The notes below the pieces were generated by a model that saw nothing but the letters and a program-made list of their open reading frames with translations, was not told where the DNA came from and made no database searches. Below are positions 38,201 through 49,722 of a stretch of 64,000 nucleotides of DNA, piece by piece. The DNA comes from Paramacrobiotus metropolitanus. Taxonomy: Eukaryota > Tardigrada > Eutardigrada > Parachela > Macrobiotidae. Every line of letters begins with the position of its first letter. The stretch's first letter is position 1. The stretch lies in contig NW_026570283.1 of NCBI RefSeq assembly GCF_019649055.1, positions 186,001-250,000 of the forward strand, in the 5' to 3' direction. Made by a program: the position numbers and the translations under genes.

Positions 38201-38926
38201 AAGAGTTATTATTATAGTGTCGTATTAATCGCACAGTACCTTTGTGCGGGAAAATAGTATTTTTTTCCAGTATTCGTGTCCTCTACGTAAATCAGATCCA
38301 GGTACCTGTGGAAGCAAAATACTGCAGTAATACCAAATTATTCCAATAAAAACGTACTAACAAAATGCAAAAAAGAAGGCATTTCCTTTAATCGTACAAG
38401 TGTTGTATTGCTTACCAGCTGTCACCAAATCCGAAGGCATCGCGCCATAACTCTAGTTTGGCCACTTCACCAAATCCGACGGGTACAAACGATCCCGGCA
38501 CGGCAAATTCCATCACTTGGCCTCTTTCGTGGTCGTTGTGCCAAAAGCGGGCCAGTTTCAGTTCGTCGGTAAAAACGCCGGCGGTGTCGTATAACTTGCA
38601 CTTAATTCTGCAATTCAGATACTGGACTGCGAGACATGTATTAATATTGCAACATATATCCCGGGGGTACTCCCGTTCCAGCTTGTAGCTACGTAAATGA
38701 TATTCTGCACTGCTAAAAATCGCCCAATGATATTAGAAACTGTTCAAACGTGTCCCAAAAAATACTGATGTTGAACACAGCGCCTTGTGGATTTACAGCG
38801 GCTTGATATGCGAAGCCGGCCAAATTAACCCGGCACTCACGTTGCATCGGTTCCAGCGCCTTTCCGGTCGCCTGTCTTCACATGAATAACCAAATGGCTA
38901 TTTGGTAAGCTGCCGATATTTCCCAT
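35220..38926 (-). CDS. Animal-type lipoxygenase (PLAT + LOX), complete
   Basis: Non-heme iron dioxygenase that inserts O2 into polyunsaturated fatty acids. Sixteen exons (38926-38841, 38607-38416, 38305-38240, 38169-37974, 37795-37563, 37490-37358, 37296-37172, 37103-37033, 36876-36737, 36621-36542, 36451-36285, 36188-36097, 36033-35918, 35749-35692, 35627-35519, 35392-35220) join without a phase conflict to 678 aa, the usual animal LOX length. Residues about 8-115 are the membrane-binding PLAT domain (VKTGDRKGAGTDA; FGFGDSW). The catalytic domain follows: RWLLAKMWYNNAD, HPIFKLLAPH, LPYYPYRDDAI. All iron ligands are present: His361 and His366 (HQSCTH), His556 and Asn560 (HAAAN), and the C-terminal Ile678 (VPNSISI). 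Gly409 in INTYGALL sits at the stereocontrol (Coffa) position. No signal peptide, so cytosolic. Intron 10 (90 nt) is stop-free and in frame, so its retention would insert 30 residues. Confidence 0.9.
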
Positions 38927-40245
38927 TTTCTGGTTGTCGGTTAACAAGGATACTCTTCCAGTTCAAGTACTGATTTTCCAGTCAAGTAATGCTGCCTGCC
39001 ATACAAGCTTGATACAAATGCAAAATTGGGAACGCGCTGTCGTTATTTCACAGTGTGTTAATTCAGCCGGGTCTGTCATAGTGTGCTGAATGGTTTAGTT
39101 TTTTATTGCCGGCGCGCACGGCCATTTTCGCTGATTCAAGAGTTGGTTGTATTTACTTTAGCATCTTTGCTCTGCCGTGTTGGTAACAAGCGTCTGTACT
39201 CCCTCCCTCCGTTTTACCGCGACAAGTTGGCTTTCAGGCAGCAATAACACGCTATGACAATGGCAATAGTGTACTGTTTAGCTTTGGAGCGTAGCAGTGC
39301 GGCTGTAAAAGAGTGCCTAAGCATTGTAAAGTTGTTTACGTATTGACACGGTAGTTACACGTCGTCTAATGGTTATATTACTTTACTGTAACTACCGCTT
39401 ACTCACAACGTTAAAGGCAACACATACCACGTATAGAACTACCGTATTACCAGCGACGTTGTGCCCTCTTTACTTCCGGGCGGCATAGACGTTTCAAATA
39501 AAAACCAACTTTAAAGCGGTTGCGACTGCCTCATATGCGGATGTTGTCAAAGATGCACTAGATTTTCGTCACCTGGTGCAGCAATCTTATTAATATCGTT
39601 TGAGTAACGATGTTTAATCATACAGATACGAAATGTAGCTTATTGTTGCGTGCATAGGTATTCGTATCGCTATGCTCGCGTGTTATCTACTGTATACGCG
39701 TATTATAATATTAGTAGTTTCCACATTTTTGGTGAGCGAAGTGTTATGACATCAATAGTAGACTTAGTAGTGCGGTCTTATAATTATTCATGTTAGTGCA
39801 GTCAATCAGTTGATCTACCCTGGTGGTCCCCACTCCCCAGTAGCAGTAGCTAATTTTATAAAATTAATAATAACAATTTAGATGTGCGAACTGCGACATG
39901 ATAGCATAAATAGACTGCTGCAGTAACCGCGTTGCGCATCGAGTGTTCTTAGCTGTGAAAATGTCCACCCTGATTTTACTTATTATCGTTATTGCTTAGC
40001 TGGATAATGGATAATGATCACCACAATTCAGGCAAGTTTACCTGCACAGAAAGACGCTTCAAACGGGTTTTAGGGGAAACAATGTTGTGTTGTGGGTACT
40101 TTGTGAAGTGACGCCGCGACGGCATCTGACCAGCACGTACAACCGCTTGCAGGTTTCAAAGTTGCAGTCAACTCACTGCCAACAACGAAGCAGCTGCAGA
40201 AACATAAAGGATTCAGACAGTTCTAAGTCAAGCTAGCTAAACCAT
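38927..40245. other. Intergenic, lipoxygenase to astacin array
   Basis: 5' flank of the lipoxygenase and 3' flank of the first astacin gene. No further gene or repeat recognised. Confidence 0.5.
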
Positions 40246-42707
40246 TCAGATGTTTGACATCTGACGACGTTTCAAGCTGCATGTATCCAGAAAACCACTG
40301 GACTGCCAGTAGCAGCCATTATAATCACACAAATACAGAAATCCATTATCGTACAACCGCAGTTCCGGATCGATGTAGTTGCCTCGCCAGGTCCTGGAGC
40401 TCCACATGGATTTTTTGTCCTGGTCATAAATGACTAAATTACCGTCGCTCTGCATGGCGACCCGTGCGATATTCCTTGCAGTTGACGCTTTAAAACTTTG
40501 CCGATAGTCACATTCGCGCCACACGACTAACTGTTTCGCTTTGTATACTTCTAAACGAAATCTGCCGTTCGGAGAGTAGCTTTCAGAATCTAAGTCCAAG
40601 TCTTCTCCCGCTTTAAGAACAACTGTAAGGGAAACGTAAATAATTTCAACCATAAGTTGGAAAGGTCAAAACGCGCGTAATAACCTTGGTACGGATATAT
40701 CTCAGCTGGGTGATAATCCGAAGTTTCGTTGCAGTTTGGATTGTGAAAACTAACGGACCGCCAATAACATCCTACGGCTTGATTGCACAAGTAAAAGTAT
40801 CCCGAATCCGACAAGAGCAGCTGTGAATCTCCGTATCCCCAGGTTTCCGTCGACCATAGTGAATCGCCTTTGGCGTTCTTGACTACGAAATGTCCGTCAT
40901 CGTACAGAATCGCGGTAACATTGGGCACGGTATAAGTATCCGTTGCGAATGCTACCGCTTCATCGCATTGGCGGTACAGTACCAGATTGCGGTCGGACTG
41001 AAAACTCAATCGGAATGATGATGATGGAGAATAAAAGTTGCCGCCGGGGTTCATCTGATATCCGCTCTTTAGGACGGCTGTATGGAGACAATCACATAAT
41101 AATCAACAGCAATATTGTGACTACAAATACGCAAAAGCAGATACTCGCGTACTACAGATACTACCGAGCACCTCCACAGCATTGCTTGAATAAGAGGATC
41201 TGGGAACTGCGCTATCTTTGAATTCGTTGACTCAGCATTTACCCACCTTGTGAACACATTGGATTATCTTGCATATGCTGCAGCCAATTGGTTGCGTCAA
41301 ATTCGGATTGCTTCATGCAGCCGTAGGCGATTTTGATTTTGATGGCATCCAGTGGGCTGAGATTCTTTCTTTGAGCGATGCACTGTGCGCTGCACTGTTT
41401 ACCCCGGCATTTCTTCTTGGGTATTATGGTAGGGATGCTGGTGTTTTTCGCAAAAGCAGTTATCGGGTAGTGCATGACTGACGAATAATCGTAAGGTAGC
41501 TTGAAGGTGTTGCCGGACTTAAACTCAAAATTGCTCTTGGAATCTGTTAAAGTACTGCGAATGAGACTACATACATGCCTATTAGTGATGCGGCATTGTA
41601 TCAATTTAGTAAAAGGGGTATTCATTTACAATGCATTTTCTGCTCGGAATGAATACTAGCGGGGATGTTAATGCTTCTAACAAATTTGAAGCTCACTTTC
41701 TTGCACGTTCTGAAAGTTGATGGTAACGTAATCATCGCGGTCCGATCGACTCATTTCGTGGAAGAAACCCAAAGCGTGCATGACCTCGTGTTGCACGTCG
41801 CCTATTTCGACGACACATGCCGGCGCCAGTTCGATCGGTTGCGGTTGCGGCCCGTAAGCATCTCGCCCAATGAATGACTGACAACTAAACGACAGAAAAA
41901 TGAGTTACGAAATGGAGATGCTTGGACTGGCGCTGCTAGCTGCATTGCACTCACGGTCAAATATGGAAGGACAGCACTTACGCGAAACGACGAACAAATC
42001 TGAGATAAACGCCTTCGTTAGTGCGTGCGTTCAGTGAATTTTACGCAGTTGGACGTTAGTCGCGACATCTCTTGTAAGGCTTTCCAAATAACTCCGATCT
42101 CTCGTGGAGCTAATAAAAGACAAAGATCAGTTTTGATGTCTGTTTAGTAGCTTACGGAGTGGTTAATGGTTAGCATGTTATACCAGGCACAAGTAAGTAA
42201 TAGCAACTGAGAGCGTACTGAATGTATCGCTAATAGCAAACGGAACAACTCCGTCGGGCCACCGCGATGATGCCGTGTCCATAAAATTAGCCGCTGCTTT
42301 ATCGGACTACGGTAAAGCAACATTTCCTTGGAATATTAGTTAAGTTTAACGTTTTGGGTATTGTGTCAGCAAATTACATCAGACAATCCACCATCCTTAT
42401 CAATCCCCGCTATGTCTCCTTCAAATAGTTTGTCACTAAAGCCCAATGAATTGGAATCCCTTCCTATGTATTTGTCCAGAATTTCTGGTGAGATGTACGA
42501 CTTCCAGTCTACGACGAAGCACCAGCATTATTGTATCTGTACAGCAACAGTGCAACGTGACCAGTATTGATCATTCCAACATCGTTCAAATTACTAATTT
42601 CTTTTGCTATCATAATTACCAGCTGGCAGTTGTGATGAACCTTCCGGTAGATATAACAAAAAAATTACAATCGTTATGCTCCATATTTGCATCCATCTCC
42701 CGTTCAT
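40246..42707 (-). pseudogene. Astacin/B-lectin gene A, frame-shifted copy
   Basis: First copy of a four-gene array. Exons 42707-42641, 42508-42378, 42306-42219, 42109-41982, 41884-41697, 41543-41247, 41077-40685 and 40622-40246, introns in phases 1,0,1,2,1,1,1 as in all copies. Domains: signal peptide (MNGRWMQIWSITIVIFLL), propeptide (DWKSYISPEILDKYIG), astacin catalytic domain with zinc site HEVMHALGFFHEMSR and Met-turn SVMHY, then two bulb-type lectin domains with motifs QSDRNLVLY and QSDGNLVIY. Exon 4 is 128 nt where the other three copies have exactly 124: the run CGCACGCAC near 42023-42031 holds a 4-bp tandem duplication that shifts the frame and gives a TAA at once, before the zinc site. 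Everything else is open, so the lesion is recent, polymorphic or a sequence error. Confidence 0.7.
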
Positions 42708-43305
42708 GGCAGTTACGCGCTCCATTTGTTAACACTAACCCGATCTAACTGAGATGTGGAAATCGTACAACAAGGTGTCACTGAAAAGCAGCTTCCCTTA
42801 AAGTTTGGAACTACGTCTGCATTTCATTGCCTTATCAGAATGCTTAGCGTCGTTTGTAGTACTATTGAAGCTGCGCGATAATAATTTACACGCTAGCGGC
42901 CCGAAGGAAAAACTAGGAACAATGGAAACTGGTTCACTGTGGAAGCTAGTGCATGTGATTCTTGCTAATGTTTGCTTCTGGCGTATTACGTAACCGTTAG
43001 CTGCTAGCGGAGGTGCTTGATGGCGTACAGAAGCTGCTACTCGGGCCACGAAGCAGTTACAGATTTATCCCACTGCGTCAAACCTGTACTCTGTATCAAA
43101 CGGGAATGGTTGACATGAGACGGTTTCACAACCCGTCATTCACGAAATTAGGAAATTCATCGTTTTACAACAAAAAGCAGTGATCTCACAAGTCAGTTGC
43201 CACCAGAGAAGGGCACACCGCTGACCATCAAATGACCAGTGACTATGCGGCGACGTACTTCAAGTACCAGTACAAAAAAGTACAAACTGCAGAGGATGCG
43301 ACCGG
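42708..43305. other. Intergenic, astacin A to B
   Basis: About 600 nt between tandem copies, presumably the promoter of gene A and the 3' flank of gene B. No TATA or other site can be named. Confidence 0.5.
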
Positions 43306-45947
43306 TTAGCAGTTATCAAGGAATCCACTAGACTGCCAGTAACATCCAGCATCGGAGCATAAATACAGAAAGCCATCATCATACAACCGCAACTGGGCAT
43401 TTCGGTACTGGTCGCCTGCTGCCGTTGTGCTCCATACCGGATCACCATCTTCATCGTACATGGCCAGTTTTCCATCGTATCCTAAGGTCAGTCGAAGAAT
43501 CGGGCCAGCTACCGGCCCGCTCTCATTCGGCTCCGTAAGTGTCGGAACCTGGAAGCCAAGACGGTGATCGCATTTCCTCCGAAGAAAGAACTTGGAAGCG
43601 GCGAAGCGCACGTAGAATCGTCTGTCCGGCGAATAGTAAGCCCGATTCTCCTTTACGTTCTGCCCAGCAGAAACAATGACTAAAAAACAGATATTCTTTA
43701 GTTTTTGGTTTTTCCAACGGTAGGAAATTGTCACAAAACTATACAGCGAACTGAACAACAAACCTTTGTGTTGATACGATTCAGAAGGAAAGAAATCCGG
43801 ATTCCCATTGCAGCTTCTAACATGGTACCCAATGGAGCGCCAATAGCAACCCGCTTTGTTACTGCACAGGTACAGATAACCTGAATCTGACAGGTACAAT
43901 TTGGATGCTGGGTACGCTTTGTCCTTGCCTTTCCCTCCCGACCATGCTGTCCATAAGTTTCTACCAGACTCGGCGTCGCGCACCTTTAGCTGACCTTCTT
44001 TGTCTAAGATCACTTGCACGGGGAAGCTTGCTAGTCCAAAAGTATCGGTAGCAAAGATGACCGCATTGTCGCATTTGCGATAAAGAACCACGTTGTTATC
44101 GGGCTGAAAAACGAGTATGTACTCGCCGGAAGGAGAGACTACGCTTGTGTTAAACTCCAGTTCCTCGTTCTGTTTTAAGACAGCTGCAGCGAGAAAATTT
44201 GCAACTTGATGAGTTTATAAAGCACATGTTAGTTGCTCACGTACTCACGTGTTGCGCAAACCGGGTGCGTTTCCATATATTTCTTCCAGTCCATTGTCGC
44301 CACATCCGCCTGGTCCATACACTTGTAAGCTATCTTTATTTTGATGATGTCCAATGCGCTTAAACCATGGCGTTGGCCCATACACTGCGGTTGTCCACCG
44401 CTAGCTTTGGGAATAATTGTCGGAAGGTTTGGATTCTTTGCAAAGGCGTTGAAGGGATAATGCATTATCGATGTGTAATCGTAGGGGAGACCGAAAGTGT
44501 TACCTTCGGAATTATTGAAGTTTGCGGTGTCTCCTAAAGAAGCCCTATTATGGAATAATCAAAAATGCTTAAGCAGATAGCATTCTGGCCAGTGGCGAAC
44601 TTGGTCCAGGGACCTCGCACCGAAGATATGTGCTCAAATGTTTGATGACCTCACGCCAAACACTGCGCAGTGTACAGAATCCCTTCTTTTAAAGGCTTCG
44701 CATCAAAGGGTGCCATGGCTCCTCGAGCGCACCCTGTAATTCACCACTGGCCGCGTCTTACCGACGGCTACATTGTCGTAGTTGATGGTGATGTAGGCAT
44801 CGCGGTCACTGCGACTCATCTCGTGATAGAAACCCAGGGCATGCATGACCTCGTGCTGGATGTCTCCGTATTCCCGGACGCATTCCGGCAGATACTGAAT
44901 AATTTGTTCTTTTCCCTGTTTTCCAATATACGATATACACCTGCGGCATTAGTTAGCAGGGTAAGTAGTTAAAGACAGCGTCGTGTAAGCGTGCAAGTAA
45001 GCGGCGAAATCTCCGGATGCAGTGTTACGTATTAATTCGCCCGCAAAGAAGGGCCTTGTACAATACATAGCACATGCCAATGTGTCGTAACTCGTAAATC
45101 TCCTTACTTAGCTTGCATCTGTTCGAGTTACGAAATCCAAACTACGCTACTCATGATCCGACCGACACTCCTGATCAGCATGCTAGCTATCCAATGCGAG
45201 ATCGCTTACTTCATGCCGCGCACGAATTTAATGTAGTCCTCTTGGTCGGTACGCTCCACGAATGTCACGCATTGTGATGTGGAATCCGACATCATCCGCA
45301 GAGCTCTGCGAATCCTAACTCGCTCTTTGGAATCTAGAAGCAATCTGGTTCACAGCGTGCAATGGTTTAATAGCGTAATTAACAGGTACGCTGGAGTGCG
45401 AATTCTTACTAAAAATGGGACTGACGAAGTAAGGAACGATACCGTCTGGCCAGACGTTTTCGTCTTTGTTGATGAAGTTAGCGAAGGTTTTCTCCTTCAA
45501 GACCAGAACGAAGTGGTCAATTTGTAGTTTCCAGACAACTTATGTAATAATTGACCGCAACTCAGCTGCTAATTCACCGATTTACTGCTAAGCAGATTTA
45601 CGACAGCAGACAAATTCAGCAGACTTCAGCACGGTTCAGCGACTTTTTACCGCAAAATTACCCTCGAATTCGTTGCTTCTGGATCAATCCCATCAATGTC
45701 ACCTTCGTAGTGCTGACTGCTGTATCCGACCGTTGTATTCTGACCTAAATACTTTTCCAGAATTTCCGGTGAGATGCGTGATTTCCAGTCTGAAAGGATA
45801 GCTTTTCTCTTCCATTGCATCAGTACACACGTTTAGTTACACGAGGTACTGACAATTTGCATGCGAACCTTCCGGAAGCTGCTGGATTGTCAGATCCAAA
45901 TACAACCACAAAAGTGCAGTTGCACGCAAGACCCCAGGATAACCCAT
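43306..45947 (-). CDS. Astacin metalloprotease with two B-lectin domains (gene B)
   Basis: Exons 45947-45869, 45789-45662, 45494-45410, 45333-45210, 44940-44762, 44533-44249, 44183-43764 and 43679-43306 join in frame to 557 aa. Signal peptide (MGYPGVLRATALLWLYL), propeptide (DWKSRISPEILEKYLG), then the catalytic domain from VWPDGIVPY. The zinc site is HEVMHALGFYHEMSR (three His, catalytic Glu) and the Met-turn SIMHY. Two C-terminal bulb-type lectin domains follow: the first has the mannose motif QxDxNxVxY (QPDNNVVLY); in the second it is degenerate (GYDGKLAMY). Predicted secreted zinc endopeptidase tethered to mannose-type glycans. The last intron (84 nt, weak GTTTGT donor) is stop-free and in frame; the sister genes support removing it. 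Confidence 0.85.
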
Positions 45948-46577
45948 GATGATGATGTACGCGTACGTACCAATGCGAGATGCTTCGGTTCCTGTCGAAA
46001 GCACATCCAGCAAACCACAAAGGATGCGAACCAATGCATACACTACATGCAGCATGTAGTGATCAGAATTTAACAGGCAGTTCCGCTTGTGGCGGAATAA
46101 TTTAAAAAGCAGCCGGTTATACTATCTTAGTTGTGCATGCCTCACAGTATCCTACTGTAGCATACGCTAGGAAACTCGTTTTATTATGACAATTTTTTAC
46201 AGCACTGACAAAACAAGAGACTTGTATATTTGTGTATTACCCAAACACGCACTTCTTTGTTTCACCGGTGTGACTTCGAAACAACGTTCAATGCATGCGA
46301 TATTGCAGATTACCCTATTCACATCAAACTTGCCCCCGGCTAACTAACACCGAAACACGAATAAATTGCAGATCTTCTGTATTGCGCCAGTACTAACAAT
46401 TTCTTCATGTCATACTGACGTGATGATACTGTATTATGTATTATTTGACTTGGCATGGTCTTTATTGGATTTTCTGAATTTGTTTTAGAAACCCGCTCGG
46501 AAAAAGGTTATAAAAACCACCGTTTACCTTAATTTGTGAATTAGAACTTAAGGTTGAACAGAAGAAGCTTTGTTCCG
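45948..46577. other. Intergenic, astacin B to C
   Basis: Spacer between tandem copies; no gene, repeat or named regulatory site. Confidence 0.5.
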
Positions 46578-49226
46578 CTATTTTGAGCAGCTGGTTAAGA
46601 ATCCACTGGACTGCCAGTAGCATCCCTGCGCATTACACAAGTAAAGGAATCCGTCATCGTATAATCGCAACTCTGGTTCAGCGTATTGTGGACCAAACGT
46701 TCCGGTGCTCCAAAAATCTGTGTCGGTATCATCGTACATCACTAAATTTCCGTCACGCTGCAACGTCAGCCGCGCAGCTTTTAAGGTGTTGGCACCGACC
46801 GCTGCGCTGAACCCAATGCCGTCATCGCAAGTTCGCTTAACAAAGAACTGGTTTGGTAACTGAAATCGGGCAAAAAACTGCCGATTTGGCGAGTACACTT
46901 TGTTGAAAGATAAATTCACATCGGCGGACGAAACAACTGTAAAAATTATGATAATCTCAGACAAGTTGGAGGCGTATCAAAGGGCAAGTTAATACTTGTA
47001 CAAAGCGTACAAAGTGTTAGTCGCACTACAGTAGCAATATCTTGTAAAATGAATTTTACATTTGCTTTATCATTCTTTAAAAATCACAGGCGCTCATAGA
47101 TACGAGTAACTTTAAATTTATTAACAGCCAGACAGTTCACTGCCGATAGAAATTATGATACGGTGATTTGGTTACCTGCATAAATATTAGCTGGAATATA
47201 ATCCGGCGCACCGTTGCAGTCGCCACTATGAAAACTGATCGATCTCCAATAGCATCCTGTTGCATTATTGCACAAAGTGAAGTAGCCAGAGTCCGATAAA
47301 TACAGCTTCGCATTGGGATACGTGGCAGTCTTCGACGTCCATGCCGACCACAACTCTTCATTTGAAAGCCCATCGATGACTTTCAGATTTCCGTTGTCAT
47401 CTAAATATGCTTGACCGCGACTGCCAGGAGCCGAAAAATAAGTGTCGGTCGCGGCAGCAAAAATGTCTATGCCATCACATTGCCGATACAGAACAAGATT
47501 GTTATCGCTCTGAAACACCAGTCTGAAGCTTTTTTGGGGAGAATAGAAGTTTTTGTCCACCGGCAACTGCTGCTTATTCAACTCCACTACAAAAAACTAC
47601 CGTGAATCAACATAATTTCAGGAATTACTACACACTTTAAAGAATTCTTACAAGGCGTGGAGCACACGGGGTTCGTAGCGAAGAACTGCTCCCAGTTCAT
47701 GTTGCTCAGTTTAGATTTGTTCATGCATCCATAGGCAATCCGGATTTTAATGGCATCCAGTGGGCTCAGGATTTTGCGCTGACCGATGCACACCTTTGAG
47801 CCCTTTTTCGGAATGATCGTCGGGAGTGATTTATTGATAGCAAAGGCGTTAATTTCGTAATGCATGATGGAGGCGTAATCGTAAGGGAGATCAAAGGTCT
47901 GTCCATGCGTTGTGACGAAATTACTCATTTGATCTAGCCATTAGAAAGTTAAAAAATTAGAAACAGGCAATCGCATAATGAGGATCTTTGCATAGTTGGC
48001 GAACTTATAAAGCGTTATGAAACAAAATTACACCTCTGGAGCTATAAACTTATAGTGGGTGCTCCAATTAATAGACATTTTTCGCAACTGCTCCACTTAA
48101 TGCTCCACTTTATGCTGATAGCCGAGAACATCTACCTGGTCGGATGTTTTTCACATTAATCGTTACGTATTGATCCCGATCGTCGCGGCTCATCTCGTGG
48201 TAGAATCCCAGAGAATGCATAATTTCATGTTGTATATCGCCCATTGAACGGACACAGCTTCCGAAAGACAAGCCAACTTGCTGACTGCCGCCCCGGTAAC
48301 CGACGAACGATTCACACCTAAAAATGAACTGTCGTCAGTCCGTGTTTTTGTTACCTGAATTTTCAGCTTTTGTTACGGTTTTTATTCTACACTTGCATAA
48401 AATGGGGGTTGAAATGCATGTAACTCTCTTCGTCACTGCGTCGCACGAATGTAATACAGTTCTGCGTGGCATTGGACATATACTGCAGAGCATTTCGGAT
48501 GAGGGTAGCTTGCTTGTCGCCTGCGTTGCAGTGCATAACGTCAACTGGTTTCATGTTGAAAAACTACAGATACGTGTGTTGTGAGTCGTGCTTACTGAAA
48601 TCTCGCGATATATAATAGGGGATCTTCCGAGGCCACACGGGAGCATCGAAGCCAATAAAGTTGGCTTCCGTATTTGTTGGCTGCAATACAACTGCATACA
48701 AATTCGCTTTTCGGTAAAATTCTTTATTCTGAATCATAATTATGTATACGTACGGCTATCGAACGATACTCGATGGCTACAAAACAATTTTTGTGCAGCT
48801 GCTTTAATATTTAAATGCAGTACGCCGGGTTACCGTACTACTTAATACTAGTGTAATAGTGCGATATGACTGTGTGATATGTGCGGAACAATTGTCTGTG
48901 ATTCTTACATCAAGGACCACGGTTCGGTCGAACCCATCGATATCGCCCTCTATGCAGGTTTCGCAGGTTTCGTTAATATTTTGATCCTTTGGTCCTACGG
49001 AGGCTATTTCATCCAAGATTTCCGGCGCGATAAGGGATCTCCAGTCTAGAATGTACTGATCTAAACCTAAACTCCTCGACTTCGTGTGATGCATTCGCCT
49101 TAATCGAAATTTGCACCATATTAATACTTGACATGTGATACCTTCTGGTAATTGCGATCTGACACACAGCAGTCTGGTACTAGTTATCACAACAAAACCA
49201 GCAAATGTCCAAACCGGCGTATGCAT
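46578..49226 (-). CDS. Astacin metalloprotease with two B-lectin domains (gene C)
   Basis: Exons 49226-49142, 49045-48909, 48680-48596, 48520-48397, 48317-48136, 47933-47652, 47586-47176 and 46936-46578 give 554 aa with the array's shared intron phases. Signal peptide (MHTPVWTFAGFVVITST), propeptide (DWRSLIAPEILDEI ... CIEGDIDGFD), catalytic domain from VWPRKIPYY. Zinc ligands are His174, His178 and His184 in HEIMHSLGFYHEMSR; the Met-turn is SIMHY. Both lectin domains keep QxDxNxVxY (QSDNNLVLY, QRDGNLVMY) and end in cysteine-bracketed GCYWRS/GCYWQS blocks. Exon 4 ends at a GC donor (GCAAGT), the only choice that keeps phase. Predicted secreted metalloprotease with two mannose-binding sites; substrate unknown. 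This is one of two intact copies. Confidence 0.85.
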
Positions 49227-49722
49227 ATCGTTGGTTCAAAGATTTTTCATACGATATTGTGGCAGAAATCAGTCCAGATGACGAACCCAGTAGCATAAAG
49301 CGAATTTGCTGGCAACACGCTTACAATTAGGCTAATCTCGTCAAAATTTTTACGTTATTTATGAAGCATGGCAGTTGCCGTAAGGTATCACAAATGGCAA
49401 TAACAAGGCCGCAATCATGGATACATACCTACATGTATATATCTGTATTGATTGACAGGGCTTTGGGGAATTTAAGATCCAAGCTCAAGAAATGGTCTTT
49501 GTCGATTTAACATTAAGTTTTTGCAAGACAAATATAAATGTGGCAGTTGCATAGAATTAATTTTGTTCTTTGCGTGTTCTGCGTTTGACATAGCTATAGA
49601 AGTACCGAAGAAATAACACGGAGCTGCAGGAAATATACACTGTTTGTTTTGCCTATATAGAAGTATACAAGCTTTATTTTGCTTTTTGGTTCGCAAGTCA
49701 AGTTGCTTCTATATATATACTG
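49227..49722. other. Intergenic, astacin C to D
   Basis: Spacer between tandem copies. The minus-strand frame at 49472-49696 has no support. Confidence 0.5.

Noticed and set aside
41986-42030. A 45-nt intron inside astacin A exon 4 (GTAAAA ... CTCAG) that would remove the frameshift
   Set aside because: It would delete 15 conserved residues that all sister genes encode and does not restore the frame.
42641-42707. A second frameshift in astacin A exon 1 at the poly-T run
   Set aside because: Recounting gives seven T, so the signal-peptide frame runs in phase into LPE like the sister genes; only exon 4 is broken.
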